64,000 nucleotides of DNA from Hysterium pulicare CBS 123377 (lineage: Eukaryota; Ascomycota; Dothideomycetes; Hysteriales; Hysteriaceae), in assembly GCA_000467715.1 (NCBI GenBank), contig AJFK01001088.1, forward strand, positions 1-64,000, in the 5' to 3' direction. Position 1 is the stretch's first letter. Each line of letters opens with the position of its first letter. Shown piece by piece: positions 25,749 to 36,943 of the stretch. The position numbers and the translations under genes are program-made. Under the pieces are notes generated by a model. The model saw only the letters and a program-made list of their open reading frames with translations, was not told where the DNA came from and ran no database searches.

Positions 25749-26393
25749 GCCGGTGTTGGTGATTTCGCTGTTCTGAGCAGGTAATATGACTGGCGGTATA
25801 GGACTGTTCGATCTGGAGCTGTATTACTTGCTTATTACCGAATCTAGAACGTGGGTTGGTAGAAATCAATGAAGAGAGGTTAATTCAATCAGCATGCCCG
25901 ACGAGAGATGGTTCACAGGGAGTCGAAAGATCAGTTGCAGCCCTCTTTCATATGAAGTTCTGCACAGCTCAGCCTTCCGGTGAACTTGAGCTTGCGGGAC
26001 TGAGGGGCACCCTGTCGATCTTCAAACCGCATGACAACGATGGCAGCCAATGGGTTAGCACTTCTCTGAGGACCTGGTAACACAAGATAGGGAGAGAGGC
26101 GAAATAGTAGTAAACGTAGCTCATGCGTTCGGCAAATTTAAATCGGTATCAGTAGTATTCATCGGCAATGAATGCAACGGTAAACGAGGAGCATTCTCTT
26201 TCGCCGTCAATGCAAGTCGTGGTGTGTCTTTGTTGACTGCGAGACGAAACGGAGGTACTTACTTGGTTTCCGTGCCAAGTCTACCCGGCTTGGCATTCGG
26301 CCCGAGATCTGACGCCATGATTAGCGACGATTTAAACATGTAGACAACTCTCACCACTCTCCTACGCACTCCTGCCTTCAAAACGCAGCCTGA
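25749..26393. other. Divergent promoter region
   Basis: Lies between the tetraspanin-like gene (minus) and the deaminase gene (plus). A short frame at 25856-26080 has no recognisable product. Confidence 0.5.
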
Positions 26394-26885
26394 ATGCCTC
26401 TTCCCCCAGAATTTCAATCCCTCGTGGATGCTGCCAATGCTGCACTAGACAGAGTACCACTCACTTCTCCGACTCCTCGGCCCGACGATCACTCGGTGGG
26501 CTGTGCCCTCCTCACAAAGTCCGGCTCCATCTACTGTGGAGTGAACATCTTCCACTGGACAGGAGGACCTTGCGCCGAGAATGTTGCTCTGGGAAACGCT
26601 CTCCAAGCAGGTGAAATAGGGGAGGACTTTATCTGCATTGTTGCAGTCGCGAATAGGCAACGCGGCGTCATCAATCCGTGCGGAAGGTGCAGACAGCAAT
26701 TACTTGACTATTATCCATGGATCAAAGTTGTCGTTGTTGACAAGATCAATGACAATATTCTGGTGGTTGGCGTAGAAGAACTGCTTCCATATGCCTACGT
26801 TTGGAAGAGAGACAGGGCTTTTGAATTTAAAGAGGTTACTACTGTGACAGATGGCGGGAAGGTAGACGTACCAGCTCAAATTTAG
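26394..26885 (+). CDS. Cytidine deaminase family protein, blasticidin-S-deaminase-like
   Basis: Zinc-dependent hydrolytic deaminase of 163 aa from one intronless frame. The zinc site is complete: TGGPCAENVALGNA supplies the first Cys and the catalytic Glu, and NPCGRCRQQLLD supplies two Cys. Beyond these, the segments VNIFHWTGGPCAE, CIVAVANRQRGVINPCGRCRQ and ELLPYAYVWKR follow the fungal blasticidin S deaminase (BSD of Aspergillus terreus) closely, with VNVYHFTGGPCAE and ELLPSGYVW in that enzyme. Classic cytidine deaminases have TxCAERxA instead. Substrate is inferred only: either cytidine salvage or detoxification of a nucleoside antibiotic. It stands alone with its own promoter. Confidence 0.87.
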   Translation: MPLPPEFQSLVDAANAALDRVPLTSPTPRPDDHSVGCALLTKSGSIYCGVNIFHWTGGPCAENVALGNALQAGEIGEDFICIVAVANRQRGVINPCGRCRQQLLDYYPWIKVVVVDKINDNILVVGVEELLPYAYVWKRDRAFEFKEVTTVTDGGKVDVPAQI

Positions 26886-27691
26886 ACGATGATAGTTCTC
26901 GCATTGGTCTATGAACGTTCAGATGCACAATGGGTATGCCAATTCATTAGATTTCAGGTTCAATTTTCCCGCACATATACGACAGAAGTTAGTGTCCGCC
27001 GAGGGTTAGATACTCCTTTAAGATCGCACTACCAAGGTCTGCATACAGCACGGAGAGTCATTACGAGATTGATGGGGCGCACGGATTCTAACAAATTACG
27101 GCAATCACTGTAAGTGCGTTAGTACAGGGAGCTCTTCTTTGTCTTGATCTTTGTCGAACTTTCTTGCTTTGGGCGTGGCGAAGCAAGCAAACTTCCATCA
27201 AAGGATTGCAAACGAACAGCAACAACAATCGGTACGTAAACACGATCTTCTTAGACTCAAGATGGGCCATAATTCCGACCATTTCATACTTGCTACCATC
27301 AAGACGTAGGTAGTCTCGGCGTTCTTTCCGTATCTCAAATTCATGTGACCTGACCCTGACGACTCATCGACATCTTTATTTATTTTTTACAACGCATTCA
27401 TCACCATCTCCGAGCTACTTTGTGAATAGACAATGTTGATCTCTTACAAAATTCACTCGTTGACGAAAAAGCCAACATTCACCGCTATCTACGCCTATGT
27501 GTCAACTCGACACTATAACTAGAGAGTTTGCAGTCAACAAATTTCTTCTCCAGATCTTCTCTACATTCACTTCACATTCACTTCACATTTACTTCACAGT
27601 CAGCCACATTTTTGATAGACGTTACGACAACGCAGGAGGACCAGGCACCTCCAGATCGCTTCTCTGAAGATTACGATCAAGCACCAACAAA
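26886..27691. other. Intergenic and 5' leader
   Basis: No gene seen. The last 150 bases are pyrimidine-rich, contain the 11-bp repeat at 27563 and look like the leader of the next gene. Confidence 0.5.
27563..27595 (+). repeat. 11-bp tandem repeat ACATTCACTTC x3
   Basis: Two exact units and one with a single change, in the probable 5' leader of the 257-aa gene. Confidence 0.85.
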
Positions 27692-28465
27692 ATGCACCGT
27701 ACGAAGTCAAACAAATCAGTCCGGATCATCAACGCCCCGACACTGATCACTGAAATACCCCCAGGCATGGATTCTTGGGAGAACTCATCACCAGTCCACC
27801 ATCCAAGCGACGAGGAGCTAAAACGAGCATTTTCCACAATGGGAACTGAGCCCGCTGTTGAGGAGGAACGGCATGACCTTTCCACTGCGCCAATTCCTGA
27901 TAGAGCTCATACCGTTTCCCATGGAGCACCTTCTCGATCATTAGAGGAAGCTGTCGACCAAGTACAACCGAACATCCGACGGACCCACACAGATGTTGTG
28001 CAACAACGGCCTACTGGCTCGTTCGAGCAGCTAATGCACGCCCGACGGGGCTTGGGCATGCCAAATTCTGAAGCTCAAATCTTTCCGAACCAAGCCTTGA
28101 CGTCGTTCAATTTCTTTGGGGATACCTCTGGCGTTCGCGGTTCACCTGCATCGGCGGCGTCATCATCACCATCGCCACCGAAGAGCATACGACGGAAACC
28201 AGTCCCAAACAGCCAGACAGCTCCCTCAGTTGGTTCGATTGCCCCAGCCGTCTATATTCGTGACTCAGCCGCACCAAACAACACCAATCTACAGAAGACA
28301 ACTACAAACGGCAGCCGTGATTTCGATGCTTTTCTTAATCCTGATCAAATGGATCCTGCTAAAGATGAGCCGCCTTTCCTTTCGCCAAATCAGACTATCT
28401 TTCGGCAGCTGAAGAAGGCGGGAAAGAAGGCAATGGAGAAGGTCAAGAGCCGAAATCAGTCGTAG
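27692..28465 (+). CDS. Hypothetical disordered protein, 257 aa
   Basis: Single exon starting at ATG 27692 (preceded by CAACAAA, a good fungal context). The sequence is rich in Ser, Pro, Thr and charged residues with almost no hydrophobic core. Short conserved-looking blocks are VRIINAPTLITEIPPG near the N-terminus, DEELKRAFSTMG, and a basic C-terminal helix RQLKKAGKKAMEKVKSR. No domain is recognised. The basic C-terminal helix could bind membrane or nucleic acid, but this is only composition. Long leader, clean stop and low stop density in one frame support a real gene. Confidence 0.6.
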   Translation: MHRTKSNKSVRIINAPTLITEIPPGMDSWENSSPVHHPSDEELKRAFSTMGTEPAVEEERHDLSTAPIPDRAHTVSHGAPSRSLEEAVDQVQPNIRRTHTDVVQQRPTGSFEQLMHARRGLGMPNSEAQIFPNQALTSFNFFGDTSGVRGSPASAASSSPSPPKSIRRKPVPNSQTAPSVGSIAPAVYIRDSAAPNNTNLQKTTTNGSRDFDAFLNPDQMDPAKDEPPFLSPNQTIFRQLKKAGKKAMEKVKSRNQS

Positions 28466-29196
28466 ATTCAAATTGGTATGAAGAGTGCTTGTGATACCCA
28501 TTAGAGCTTCTTATACTCTGCTTACTTTTTCTTTGATTGGTGGATTTGGAGAACATTAAGTTCGGTATTGAAAGAGAATGCCTTTTCATTATTTCTTTAT
28601 ATTTGCATCTATTTCCTCATCCGTGACTGATGATTCTTGAAGCGCTAGATTATAGATGAGCTTCTGCGACCTTGGCCGTAAATGCTTATCCTCCCTGTTA
28701 GTCTGCACTTTCAGGCATGGCATAAAGAAACCGGTTCTGTAAAGGCACCAAATTCTCTAGGGTACGTCATACTGGAGTTGTTGCTAAATGTAATAGAATT
28801 TCTAGAATCTACTGCTTTTTGGCCAGTATTGATAACGCGCGCGTGGGGCTTGAACGAATTCCGTACCCAATAACGTGGCCGCTCATCTGGCATGATCAAC
28901 ACTGGGACCTTATGTTTGAGGTGTGTTAAGATCTCCCAAGAGCCCTCACTGTATAGCTTCATACAACACTTTTTATGAGTTGATGTCAAATATGAAATTG
29001 ATTCGAAGTACGACGATGGCGCTGGATTGCTGTGCCTCACCCCTTACAAATCTACACCCGTCCTCCTTTGAGCCGCAAAGCTTGTTCTCACTTTTCCATC
29101 ACTTTGTTCGCGACTGTAAAGATTCAAATTCCATAAAGTTACATATCAGAAATATCAACCCTTTGCTCCCCCAATAATTCCGTCTCCATTAACTCT
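28466..29196. other. Intergenic region at the left border of the biosynthetic cluster
   Basis: Short frames on both strands have no recognisable product. No CGGCCG palindrome here, in contrast to the cluster promoters to the right. Confidence 0.45.
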
Positions 29197-30296
29197 CTAT
29201 CTTAGCCTCTCAATCAACGCCTTAGCAGCATTATCCCACTCAGAGTTCTTCGCCCCTTTCCTCACCTTGAGTACCTTATTCCCAGCCCTCGTATGCGTAT
29301 CCACAGTCTTAAGCGGTGCATAAGGGAAGTCCGATCCAAACAGCACATGACCCTCCGGCGCAAACTCCATCAACAAAGGCAACGAAAAGTCATTCCCAGA
29401 CAACGCAGTATCAAAATAGAATTTCCTCACGTCCTCCAAAAAGTCCTCGGCCGTCATACCCTCGGCCAACAGCCCGGCATCGGCGAGCAAATGCGCCGCC
29501 CTTGTAGCAAGGAAAGGTAGATTCCCACCAGCATGCGAGAGGATGATTTTAACGTCGGGATAAGCGCGCATAACGCCCGCCATGATCATATCAACAGCCG
29601 TCCTCGTCGTCTCGTGCGGATAATCGATAATCGGCTGCGGCAGCTTCTTGTTCACTAGATTCGTGTCTACAAGATGTGTGGGATGGATAAACACAACCGC
29701 CTTCCTCTTGTTCAGAACCTCCCACACGGGCTGGTAGTCCGAGTGTCCGAGATAGAAGTTGCCCTCGCCGTAGCGCGTGTAGAGCGTCACTCCATCCGCT
29801 TTCAGTTCGTCGAGTGCGTACTCGATTTCTGAGATCGCGGCGGCGGTGTCGTCGAGGACAGGGGGTAGAGAGGCGAAGAAGCCGAATGATTCGGGTTCGG
29901 AGTCGCGGATGGAGGCGGCGGATTCATTGACGGCGCGGGCGAGGGATGAGGCTGCAGAGCCGGAGAGAATGGTGCACCCGGGTGCGGTGAGCGAGAGGAT
30001 GCTAGTCTGGATATTGTGCGTGTTCATGAGCGATTTTGAGGCCTCGACGCTCCAGTTGGGGAGCTTCCAGCCGGAGGGATCGCCGCCGGAGGCATGGAGG
30101 GCTATGAGAGTAATTCATCTTAGAACAAGAACAGGAAGTGAGGGATGTAGAGGATGTAAAAGGGTGTGCGATGGGGACGACGAGAGGGACGAGAAGTGGA
30201 TGATGTACCTTGAGCGTAGCATTCTGGGATGAAGTGATGGTGGACGTCGATGAGGCCCTGAGACTTCTCGACTTGCGGTTCGGTGGCTGATGGCAT
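29197..30296 (-). CDS. Amidohydrolase-family decarboxylase, probable 6-methylsalicylate decarboxylase (YanB/PatG-like)
   Basis: Expected to convert 6-methylsalicylic acid to m-cresol without oxygen or redox cofactor, using a metal in a TIM barrel (ACMSD-related). Two exons, 30296-30209 and 30101-29197, splice at phase 1 to 330 aa. Metal and active-site motifs: DVHHHFIPE at residue about 18 (HxH), FIHPTHLVD, ILSHAGGNLPFLATR and FGSDFPYAP with the metal-binding Asp. The role is inferred from the family plus the 6-MSAS PKS 14 kb away; the same pair occurs in patulin and yanuthone clusters. A TCGGCCGA palindrome lies 180 bases upstream of the ATG, shared with the other cluster genes. Related enzymes act on other aromatic acids, so substrate is not proven. 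Confidence 0.85.
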
Positions 30297-31221
30297 ATTG
30301 ACTTCTTAGGCTACGTGGGTTGGAATATTGGTTCGTGGCTTAGCGGATCTTGAGAATTCCGGTATAGATGTTTCTTTCATTCCTCCGAAATGGCTGGAAC
30401 GGGTGTTTTCTACTTCCGGTGCTGTGTTTTCGTGCGGGATGGTATGGTGGTCGTACATTGTTGTCTTACTGTTCTCGGCCGACATATAGAGCAAAGTAAC
30501 GCGCGAGTAGCAATGGCCGCGAATGCGGACAATTATGATGTTTCAAGTTTCATCTTTTCTTAGTATGCTGTTTCGGATATCTGTAATTCCATGAGCCGTT
30601 GTGTCTTTTGGTGGTGTTAGCTTCTGAGAGTGAACGTCATCGCCACATGTAGCACGTGGGTGCCATAGTTCCTCGTTTTCGGAGGATGTGTTTGAGTCTA
30701 CCAAGTTCTTTATTATTAGCCTGAAAAAGTAACTCAGATTCGGTACAAAACAATAAAGCAAGTTGCCATTCTTGAACTTGTTTGGAAAGTAGCATATAGA
30801 ATAGGATCCATCCACATGTGTACGGTTGTGGAGCTCCGCAGTACGTCGAATTATGACACCCACTTTGTAGTATTTCAAAATGCTTCCGTAATTTTACAGA
30901 TGATTTACCACGTGTCGCATTTACTTGTCCGACCTAGTTTAATGGGTTGGTATTGATGAAATAGGAAAATTGACTGTACAATGAAGAATTTACGTTTTTG
31001 TTCAAAATATCTGAATTTGGGTATCTCGCTAGTCATGACTGAGTAGTAGAGTCATTAGAATATGCATGTTGATGAGACACTGACTTCATGCCATATAGAA
31101 ACATCGAACGTTCATATGATACAAAGAAGATGGTAGAATACAAGGACAATTTCTCCGAAAAAGAACACCAGAACACCAAAAATCTATATAAGTGGCAGGG
31201 CGTTAACACCATGGGATTTTA
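30297..31221. other. Promoter of the decarboxylase and 3' end of the transporter gene
   Basis: No gene. Holds the palindrome at 30475 and AT-rich DNA. Confidence 0.5.
30475..30482. promoter_or_regulatory. TCGGCCGA palindrome, decarboxylase promoter
   Basis: Perfect 8-bp palindrome, 179 bases upstream of the decarboxylase ATG. The same sequence recurs in the other cluster promoters. Its two CGG half-sites suit a Zn2Cys6 dimer; binding is inferred. Confidence 0.55.
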
Positions 31222-33176
31222 TTAACCCTCTCCGGGCATAATTGGGCCCGTTAATTGTGTCCACGGCATAAATAATGCGCTCACTAGCGCCAAGAAGGTG
31301 TAGGGGATAGCTGAAATGAAAACTTTAGAAAGAGCGTTGTTGTAGATTTCGACTAGGGCATCTCCAAACTCAGGTGGAACAAGATTCCGCACATTGGTTG
31401 CGCCAGCACCCAGGATTTTGGCTGCATTGGGGATGTTGGATTTGGCTAGTTCCTTGGAAAGCTCGTTTCGGAGGATGGTGTTGGCTACCGAAATGAAGAT
31501 AGCTCCGGCCAAACCTTGGGCGAAGAGAACGATGGCGCTACCGATCGCTGTCCATTCTGGATCCAGCGCAGCTTGCACGGCAATGATGGGTTGCTGCATG
31601 GCCATACCCATGCCTGCCCCTGTGAGGATCTGGTACCCGACCCAGACTCCGGTGCTGGTGTCGGCTTTAAGGGTCGTCATCAGTCCACACCCAATACAAG
31701 CGACAATTGGGCCAACAATAGCAGGAGGTGTATAGTAGCCGGTCTTCTTAACGGCGATGCCGGCAATCATGGAGAAGACGAAGCTTATCGCAACATAAGG
31801 GACGAGATCGACACCTGAGCCGATGGCCGATTCGGCGCGGACGGCCTGGAACCAGAAAGGTAGGTAGTATGTGTGTACGAGCAGCGCCGCGGTGAGGAAA
31901 AACATTACTCCTACGGCGGCAATGACACTTCGTTTCGCGAGTAGGAATAGAGGCGTGAGTGCCTGCTCGCCCATCTTCCACTGCCATACGCCGTATACAG
32001 TGAAGCCGATACCTGTAGCCATGAGCAGACCGACCACCTTGCCACTACTCCATGCCCAATCAACACCACCCTCTTGCAAGGCGAGGAGAAGCATTAGCAC
32101 GGTGACGATGATGATGAAGTTTCCCACGAGATCTAACCGAAGAATCCGTTGCATGAAGGTTCCTTCGTGGGCTTTGCTGTCGGTTTTCTTTGGATGGAAG
32201 AATAGTACGAGGAGGATCACGGTGACGGCGCCGACGGGCAAGTTGATGTAGAAGCCTAGGGCAAATTAGAATTCGATGTAGATAGATACAGATCAACAAA
32301 AAGGGGACTTACACCAGCGCCAAGATACTTCGCTGGTAAAAACACCTCCGATCAGCGGCCCACAGACAGATCCTATGCCAAATCTATACACATGTCAGCT
32401 CGTCAGTCCTCACGAATGATCGGGACCATGCACTTACATCGACCCTACTGCGGCCATGTAGACGGGCCTGGTTTCCAACGGCGTTACAATCGAGATAATG
32501 ACAAGACATCCTGCGAATATACCAGCGCACCCTATTCCTGCAATGGCTCTTCCAACGATCAGAACATCTGAGTTTGGAGCAACTCCACAGATCAAACTGC
32601 CGACCTCGAAGAAGGCGAGTGCGGTAATGAACGACCATCTCACATCGAAATGTGAGTAGACACGACCGTATATAGTTTGGAAAGCGCAGGCAGTGAGTAG
32701 ATACTAGACTAGATTAGAAACAATAAATAGATTGAATTTGGAGAGAGACTCACGGCAGATCCATACCAACCGGCATCTGCTGGTGCATCGAACTGGTCAA
32801 CTATCTTTGGAATAGCGTTGGCAACGATGGTTCGGTCAAGTGCGACGAGGAATGCGGAGAGACCAATCCCTATCATCAATGAAGCAAGTGCAAGTTTCGA
32901 CATTGCGAAGGGATCTTTTGGTGCGGACTGCGAGCCCAAGTCGGCTTCCTCTTTTGGCTTCGCTGGATCATTTCCACAGTGGGCGCAGACATGTGGGGTC
33001 ACTGCATCATGGCTGTTTGATGCTGTTGCTTCGCCGGACTTTCGCGAATTCTTTTCCATTTCGAAGTCGAAGGTGTAGAATGAACTGCTGTTTGAACTTC
33101 TTGTTGATGTCGAGCTCATACCAGGGCGCGGTGGATCCTGCTCTTTGTGGATTGAGGAACGTGAAGTCGCAGTCAT
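31222..33176 (-). CDS. MFS drug/proton antiporter (DHA2, 14 TMS type), probable cluster exporter
   Basis: Membrane exporter with about 14 predicted hydrophobic segments in four exons (about 33176-32756, 32704-32438, 32385-32312, 32258-31222). A polar Ser-rich N-terminal tail of about 95 aa with a Cys-His pair (HVCAHCGND) precedes the first segment ([18 protein letters not shown]). The family motif around [13 protein letters not shown], the loop-2 region [14 protein letters not shown], and the antiporter motif C ([13 protein letters not shown]) are present. The second half has [11 protein letters not shown] and ends soon after [10 protein letters not shown]. Location between decarboxylase and prenyltransferase, and a TCGGCCGA in the promoter, suggest that it exports the cluster product or protects against it. 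The start was chosen at ATG 33176; an upstream in-frame ATG at 33365 would give an atypical long tail. Confidence 0.88.
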
Positions 33177-34760
33177 GGTGGATGAAGGCCAAGCCTGGTG
33201 GCTCTGAGTTCTTATACGGTCGAGAGTGGCACGACCTCTCCCAGTGAATGTCTTAACCACCCACATGGAATCCCAATGTACAAACCTGACCCGTCGTATT
33301 TCACGGGCTTCAATTGGACTGCGAAAATGCTGGGATTGATATATTACAGTAAGAAAAACAGACACTTACCACTGGCCGTGAGCGTATAACCTCAGCTGGC
33401 GGATAGCGGGCGGCGAGCACCCGGGGACCTCGCACCAATAAGTACGGACCATTTTTCTCGGCCGACACTCAGCCACTCACCGAACGGAAAGCATGGAGGA
33501 GTAAGGCTTCTGCTTTGTAAGTGTTCAAGGGCCTCTTTGGCTGGTATTATTTGTGTAACGTTTGAGCGGAAGACGAAGGTTGGCCGAGTGGGTAGATGAA
33601 GCCGTGCATATGCAAGCAGAGTGAGCGTCCGGAGTATAGGTTTTCGTCCGTCTCTCGTGGGTGGAAGTCGGCCTTCCGAGTACCCGATGGTATGAAGGTA
33701 GCATCCATCCATGAGACACATTCCGAGTGAGCTGCAGGTTGCAACACCCAATTCGCGATTGCCGTGTTATCGAGGAAAGACGGAGGTCAGAAGGTGTGAC
33801 AAGTGCAGTACCGGATTAGCAGATTATCCGTTCCGAAGCACGAACCACCAAGCCACCAAAGGTCAGAAGTCCGAGAGCTGAACGCAAAGATCATTGCCTG
33901 GGGCCAACGTATAAGGTCCTGTACGCGCTCTTTTCTCACCCTCTCAATCCTATCTCCTATCTGCCTGCCTGATCCAAGGTTACCGTAAGAATTGCCGAAA
34001 GATCTCCGGTCAAATGTCCGTAGACAGCTTACGGTGGGTGTCACTGTTCGTCGTACTGCCGACTTTTATAGCTGTACAGGCCTGACCATTTCCCAAAACT
34101 ATGCTACTTTCTGAGTTACCATACTAGAGGGACGTTAACTTGAATTCACATCCTTTTCCGAGTCTCAATCGGCTTGGTAGGCTAGTAGTAAGGAAGGAGG
34201 TAAGCATAGACTGATCCAGGCGAAACAGACAAATCTTGAAACCAGTGTCATCGCAGAGGGGTCTTCATTTCATTTGCACTTGCGAGACCACATTCGCAAT
34301 GGGTTTCATAATTTGTTACATTCCAGCTTCACTTTCTACACGTCCAGCAACAGAAGGCTATGCGGACCACAACTTCGACGTCAGCTGGAGGCTGGATACT
34401 CTCTAGATTTAAGGCACCAAGATGAACTGTGTCTGCGCCCAGTAAGAAGAGTTATTATTAGCTTAACGCACAGCCCAGCCTGCAACGAGATATTACACCT
34501 AGTGTGCATTCTTTTTTGCAACGAAATCCGATTTTTTGCTAAAACGGAGGTTCATTTGACTATTCGGTTTATCTTCTTGAGATCGCTTAAAGGGATATTT
34601 AAAACACTTCGAAGAATGGAAAGGCGACGTAAAGAGACGGTGCTAACCACTTCCCCGGCAAGCGACAAACAACCAAGAAACGCCAACTCCAAGCTCATTT
34701 TTGTGAAAGACAAAGGAAACATCGATTTTCGACTTAGGTGGTCTCCTCCACGACACTTAT
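33177..34760. other. Gene-free interval of 1.6 kb inside the cluster
   Basis: Holds the transporter promoter. The rest (33,500-34,750) has only short overlapping frames with no recognisable product. It may contain relic DNA but I identify none. Confidence 0.45.
33458..33465. promoter_or_regulatory. TCGGCCGA palindrome, transporter promoter
   Basis: Perfect copy about 280 bases upstream of the MFS transporter ATG; member of the cluster-wide motif set. Confidence 0.55.
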
Positions 34761-35993
34761 CTATCCGCGGCTCGACAGCACGACCTGGCCAATATGAGTC
34801 ATACCTGAGAGGTAGACCCTGGTGGCAACGAGCTCAAGAAGCGAAATACCCGTCATGTAAAGACCGAGCATGATGTTGCGCTTGAAAATCTTGCCCCCGG
34901 ATTTGCGATCCCTAAGGTTGAGCGAACTAACGTGCCAGACCAAGTTGACGGCCCAAACACCCAAGCCAAGGACCCAGAAAATCAAGGACATGTGTGCCTT
35001 CAGACCCGTCAGAACGAAGAAGGCAACCTGGAGGAAGCCCAGGAAAGTCAGGAAAATAGGAGCATTGTCTCCAAGCAGGACAGCTAGGCCCTTAACACCA
35101 GCTTTGATGTCATCTTCGCGATCCTATAATATCGTCACGTCAGCGTACGTTCTCTTCGATGGGACGGATATCTCACTTGTTCAGCATAAAACAGATCGAA
35201 GTAGATGACCCAGCTTGCTGTGGCGAAGAAAAGAGGCACCGCTTGATCCAGAGTAGACAAGTCACCCGTGACGGAGGCCCAACCTGGGAAGACAGCGGCA
35301 CCAATGATGGCACCAAGGACGATCTGTGGGAAGTTTGTGACTCGTTTCATGAGGGGATAAATCATGCTCAGAGCCCAAACAGGTGCGAAAGTCCATATTC
35401 CGGCATTTCCAAGGGTTAGGTAAGTTGTTGCATATACGATTGGAATCCAAGCCAAGAATGCAATGATTGCCTCACGGGTGGTAAGCATACCGGCTGGCAG
35501 AGGCCGAACTTTGCAGCGTTCAACGTCCTTATCGAAATCCCGGTCGCAGATATCACTAGCATATGCTGTCAGCGGATGCTTTCGCGACTATTTTGAATAA
35601 TTTGTTCTTACTCCCAAGTACAAAACGCGGCATGAGTCACGGTTACACTGCTCCAGATACCGAAAAGAATCTGGGCCATCTTGAAGATATCGATCTTAAC
35701 ATCTTGAGTTCCTGCGGAGAGGCAGGCTCCCCATACTACGACTTATCAGCATATTGGGTTTAAAATCATTTTAGGGGTGGAAACCGACCAGCTGGATACC
35801 AACACAGCCATGCTTCCTTTGTGTGAAAACGAGCCAGTTCCCAGACACCTTTCGATACATTCCTGTTTTTGTTTGGATTTGAAGGCTGCTGAGTCGCTTC
35901 AGCCTGCACCTTAGAGGGCCCCTTGGTCGCGGTATTGTTCCCCATTGCAGTTTCGTAATACTTGTCTAAACTTTTGAGATGTGAATGCTGCAT
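34761..35993 (-). CDS. UbiA-family aromatic prenyltransferase (YanG-like)
   Basis: Integral membrane enzyme expected to attach a farnesyl chain to the toluquinol ring. Four exons on the minus strand are joined in phase. The first ends at LCWYPA; the second begins VWGACLSAGTQDV, so the splice rebuilds the family's first membrane helix; the third carries DDICDRDFDKDVERCKVRPLPAG, the first Asp-rich Mg-diphosphate motif; the fourth begins DREDDIKAGVKGLAV, the second Asp motif, with the donor right after YAEQ. About eight hydrophobic helices are visible. ATG 35993 is followed by a second in-frame Met (MGNNTAT) 16 codons later. Two CGGCCGA elements and a 21-bp duplication lie just upstream. Prenyl chain length is inferred from the yanuthone/macrophorin parallel. 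Confidence 0.9.
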
Positions 35994-36056
35994 GGTTTCT
36001 TGCTGTAATCTTGCTTTAACTTCACTTTAAGATCTATTCTCATTTATCGCAGGGTT

Positions 36057-36099
36057 TCGGCCGATACTCCATTGATATAGGCAACCGGATTCCGGCCGA
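36057..36099. promoter_or_regulatory. Two CGGCCGA elements, prenyltransferase promoter
   Basis: TCGGCCGA at 36057-36064 and CCGGCCGAA at 36092-36100, 64-107 bases upstream of the prenyltransferase ATG. Spacing of 36 bases between motif starts, about 3.4 helical turns. Confidence 0.55.
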
Positions 36100-36129
36100 A
36101 CGAAGACTATTCTCGTAATTCCAACGAAG

Positions 36130-36171
36130 GCTGAACATCAGGTTAAGCGAGCTGAACATCAGGTTAAGCGA
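36130..36171. repeat. Exact 21-bp tandem duplication
   Basis: GCTGAACATCAGGTTAAGCGA occurs twice in a row with no mismatch, between the prenyltransferase motifs and the AT-rich centre of the divergent promoter. Confidence 0.9.
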
Positions 36172-36832
36172 GTACGTCGGACATTTGTTCTTATTGGTGG
36201 CTACCCTTGCTGTGGCTTAAAAGCCTCATCGATTTCTGCAAAACTTACTATCTCAAGGTTAGAGCCGTCGATAGTTACCTAAAAAGAGTTAATATCTTTC
36301 TAAAATATGCACAGTCTAATTAATGCTCTAACAATTCTAGAACAGCCTTATAAAGCTACACATTGTGCTTTGATAGGGAGGCAGCTGAATCAACAGCACT
36401 AGAGCTCGTGTCCGGTCGGAGGTGAAAACATGGTGTACCATCAGCCCGTGTCTGTACCTGGAAGACACGTGCGTAAGTCCGGGGTACGTGCGGCTTACTA
36501 TGTAACGATTTTCGGACTTGGGATCTTGGGGCTAAGACATTGTATGATAACGCTAATATCTTCTAACGTAAGCAAGATCAGCGGAAGACAGTACCTGTAT
36601 TATTACATTCCGCAGGCTACTTTTGAGGTATGTTGCTCGTTAAGGCAAGGCAGACCTGTTATGTGATGTCTGGATCAGTGTCATATTTCCCTGATTATGG
36701 TACATCCACCTTTATTTGACCTGAAGGACCCCGGAAACGGCAGAAGCATTGCCTCTCTAATCCCAAAGACGCTGAGTCCGACCACATATTGGCCTTCATG
36801 TCAGAATTATTGTGGCTTTCATGGAGTGGCAG

Positions 36833-36840
36833 TCGGCCGT
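36833..36840. promoter_or_regulatory. TCGGCCGT element, FAD oxidase promoter
   Basis: One-mismatch copy of the cluster palindrome 104 bases upstream of the oxidase ATG. Confidence 0.45.
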
Positions 36841-36943
36841 GATGGTAGCCTAGATTGAATCTTTGAGAGATAAATAAAAAGCATCGCAAGTATCCGAAGC
36901 TGAGCAGTCCCGTAGCTCGCCAAGTCCATTCGCTTTCACCATC

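Larger units (their letters stand above)
35994..36943. other. Divergent promoter of prenyltransferase and FAD oxidase genes
   Basis: Contains three CGGCCG-core elements, the 21-bp duplication at 36130 and an AT-rich middle (36240-36400). No gene seen. Confidence 0.55.

Noticed and set aside
28711-29040. Minus-strand frame of 109 codons near the cluster border.
   Set aside because: Composition not protein-like and no recognisable motif; an opposite-strand frame of similar quality overlaps it.
36240-36420. AT-rich stretch as a repeat-induced-mutation relic of a transposon.
   Set aside because: No terminal repeats, target duplication or coding remnant could be identified.
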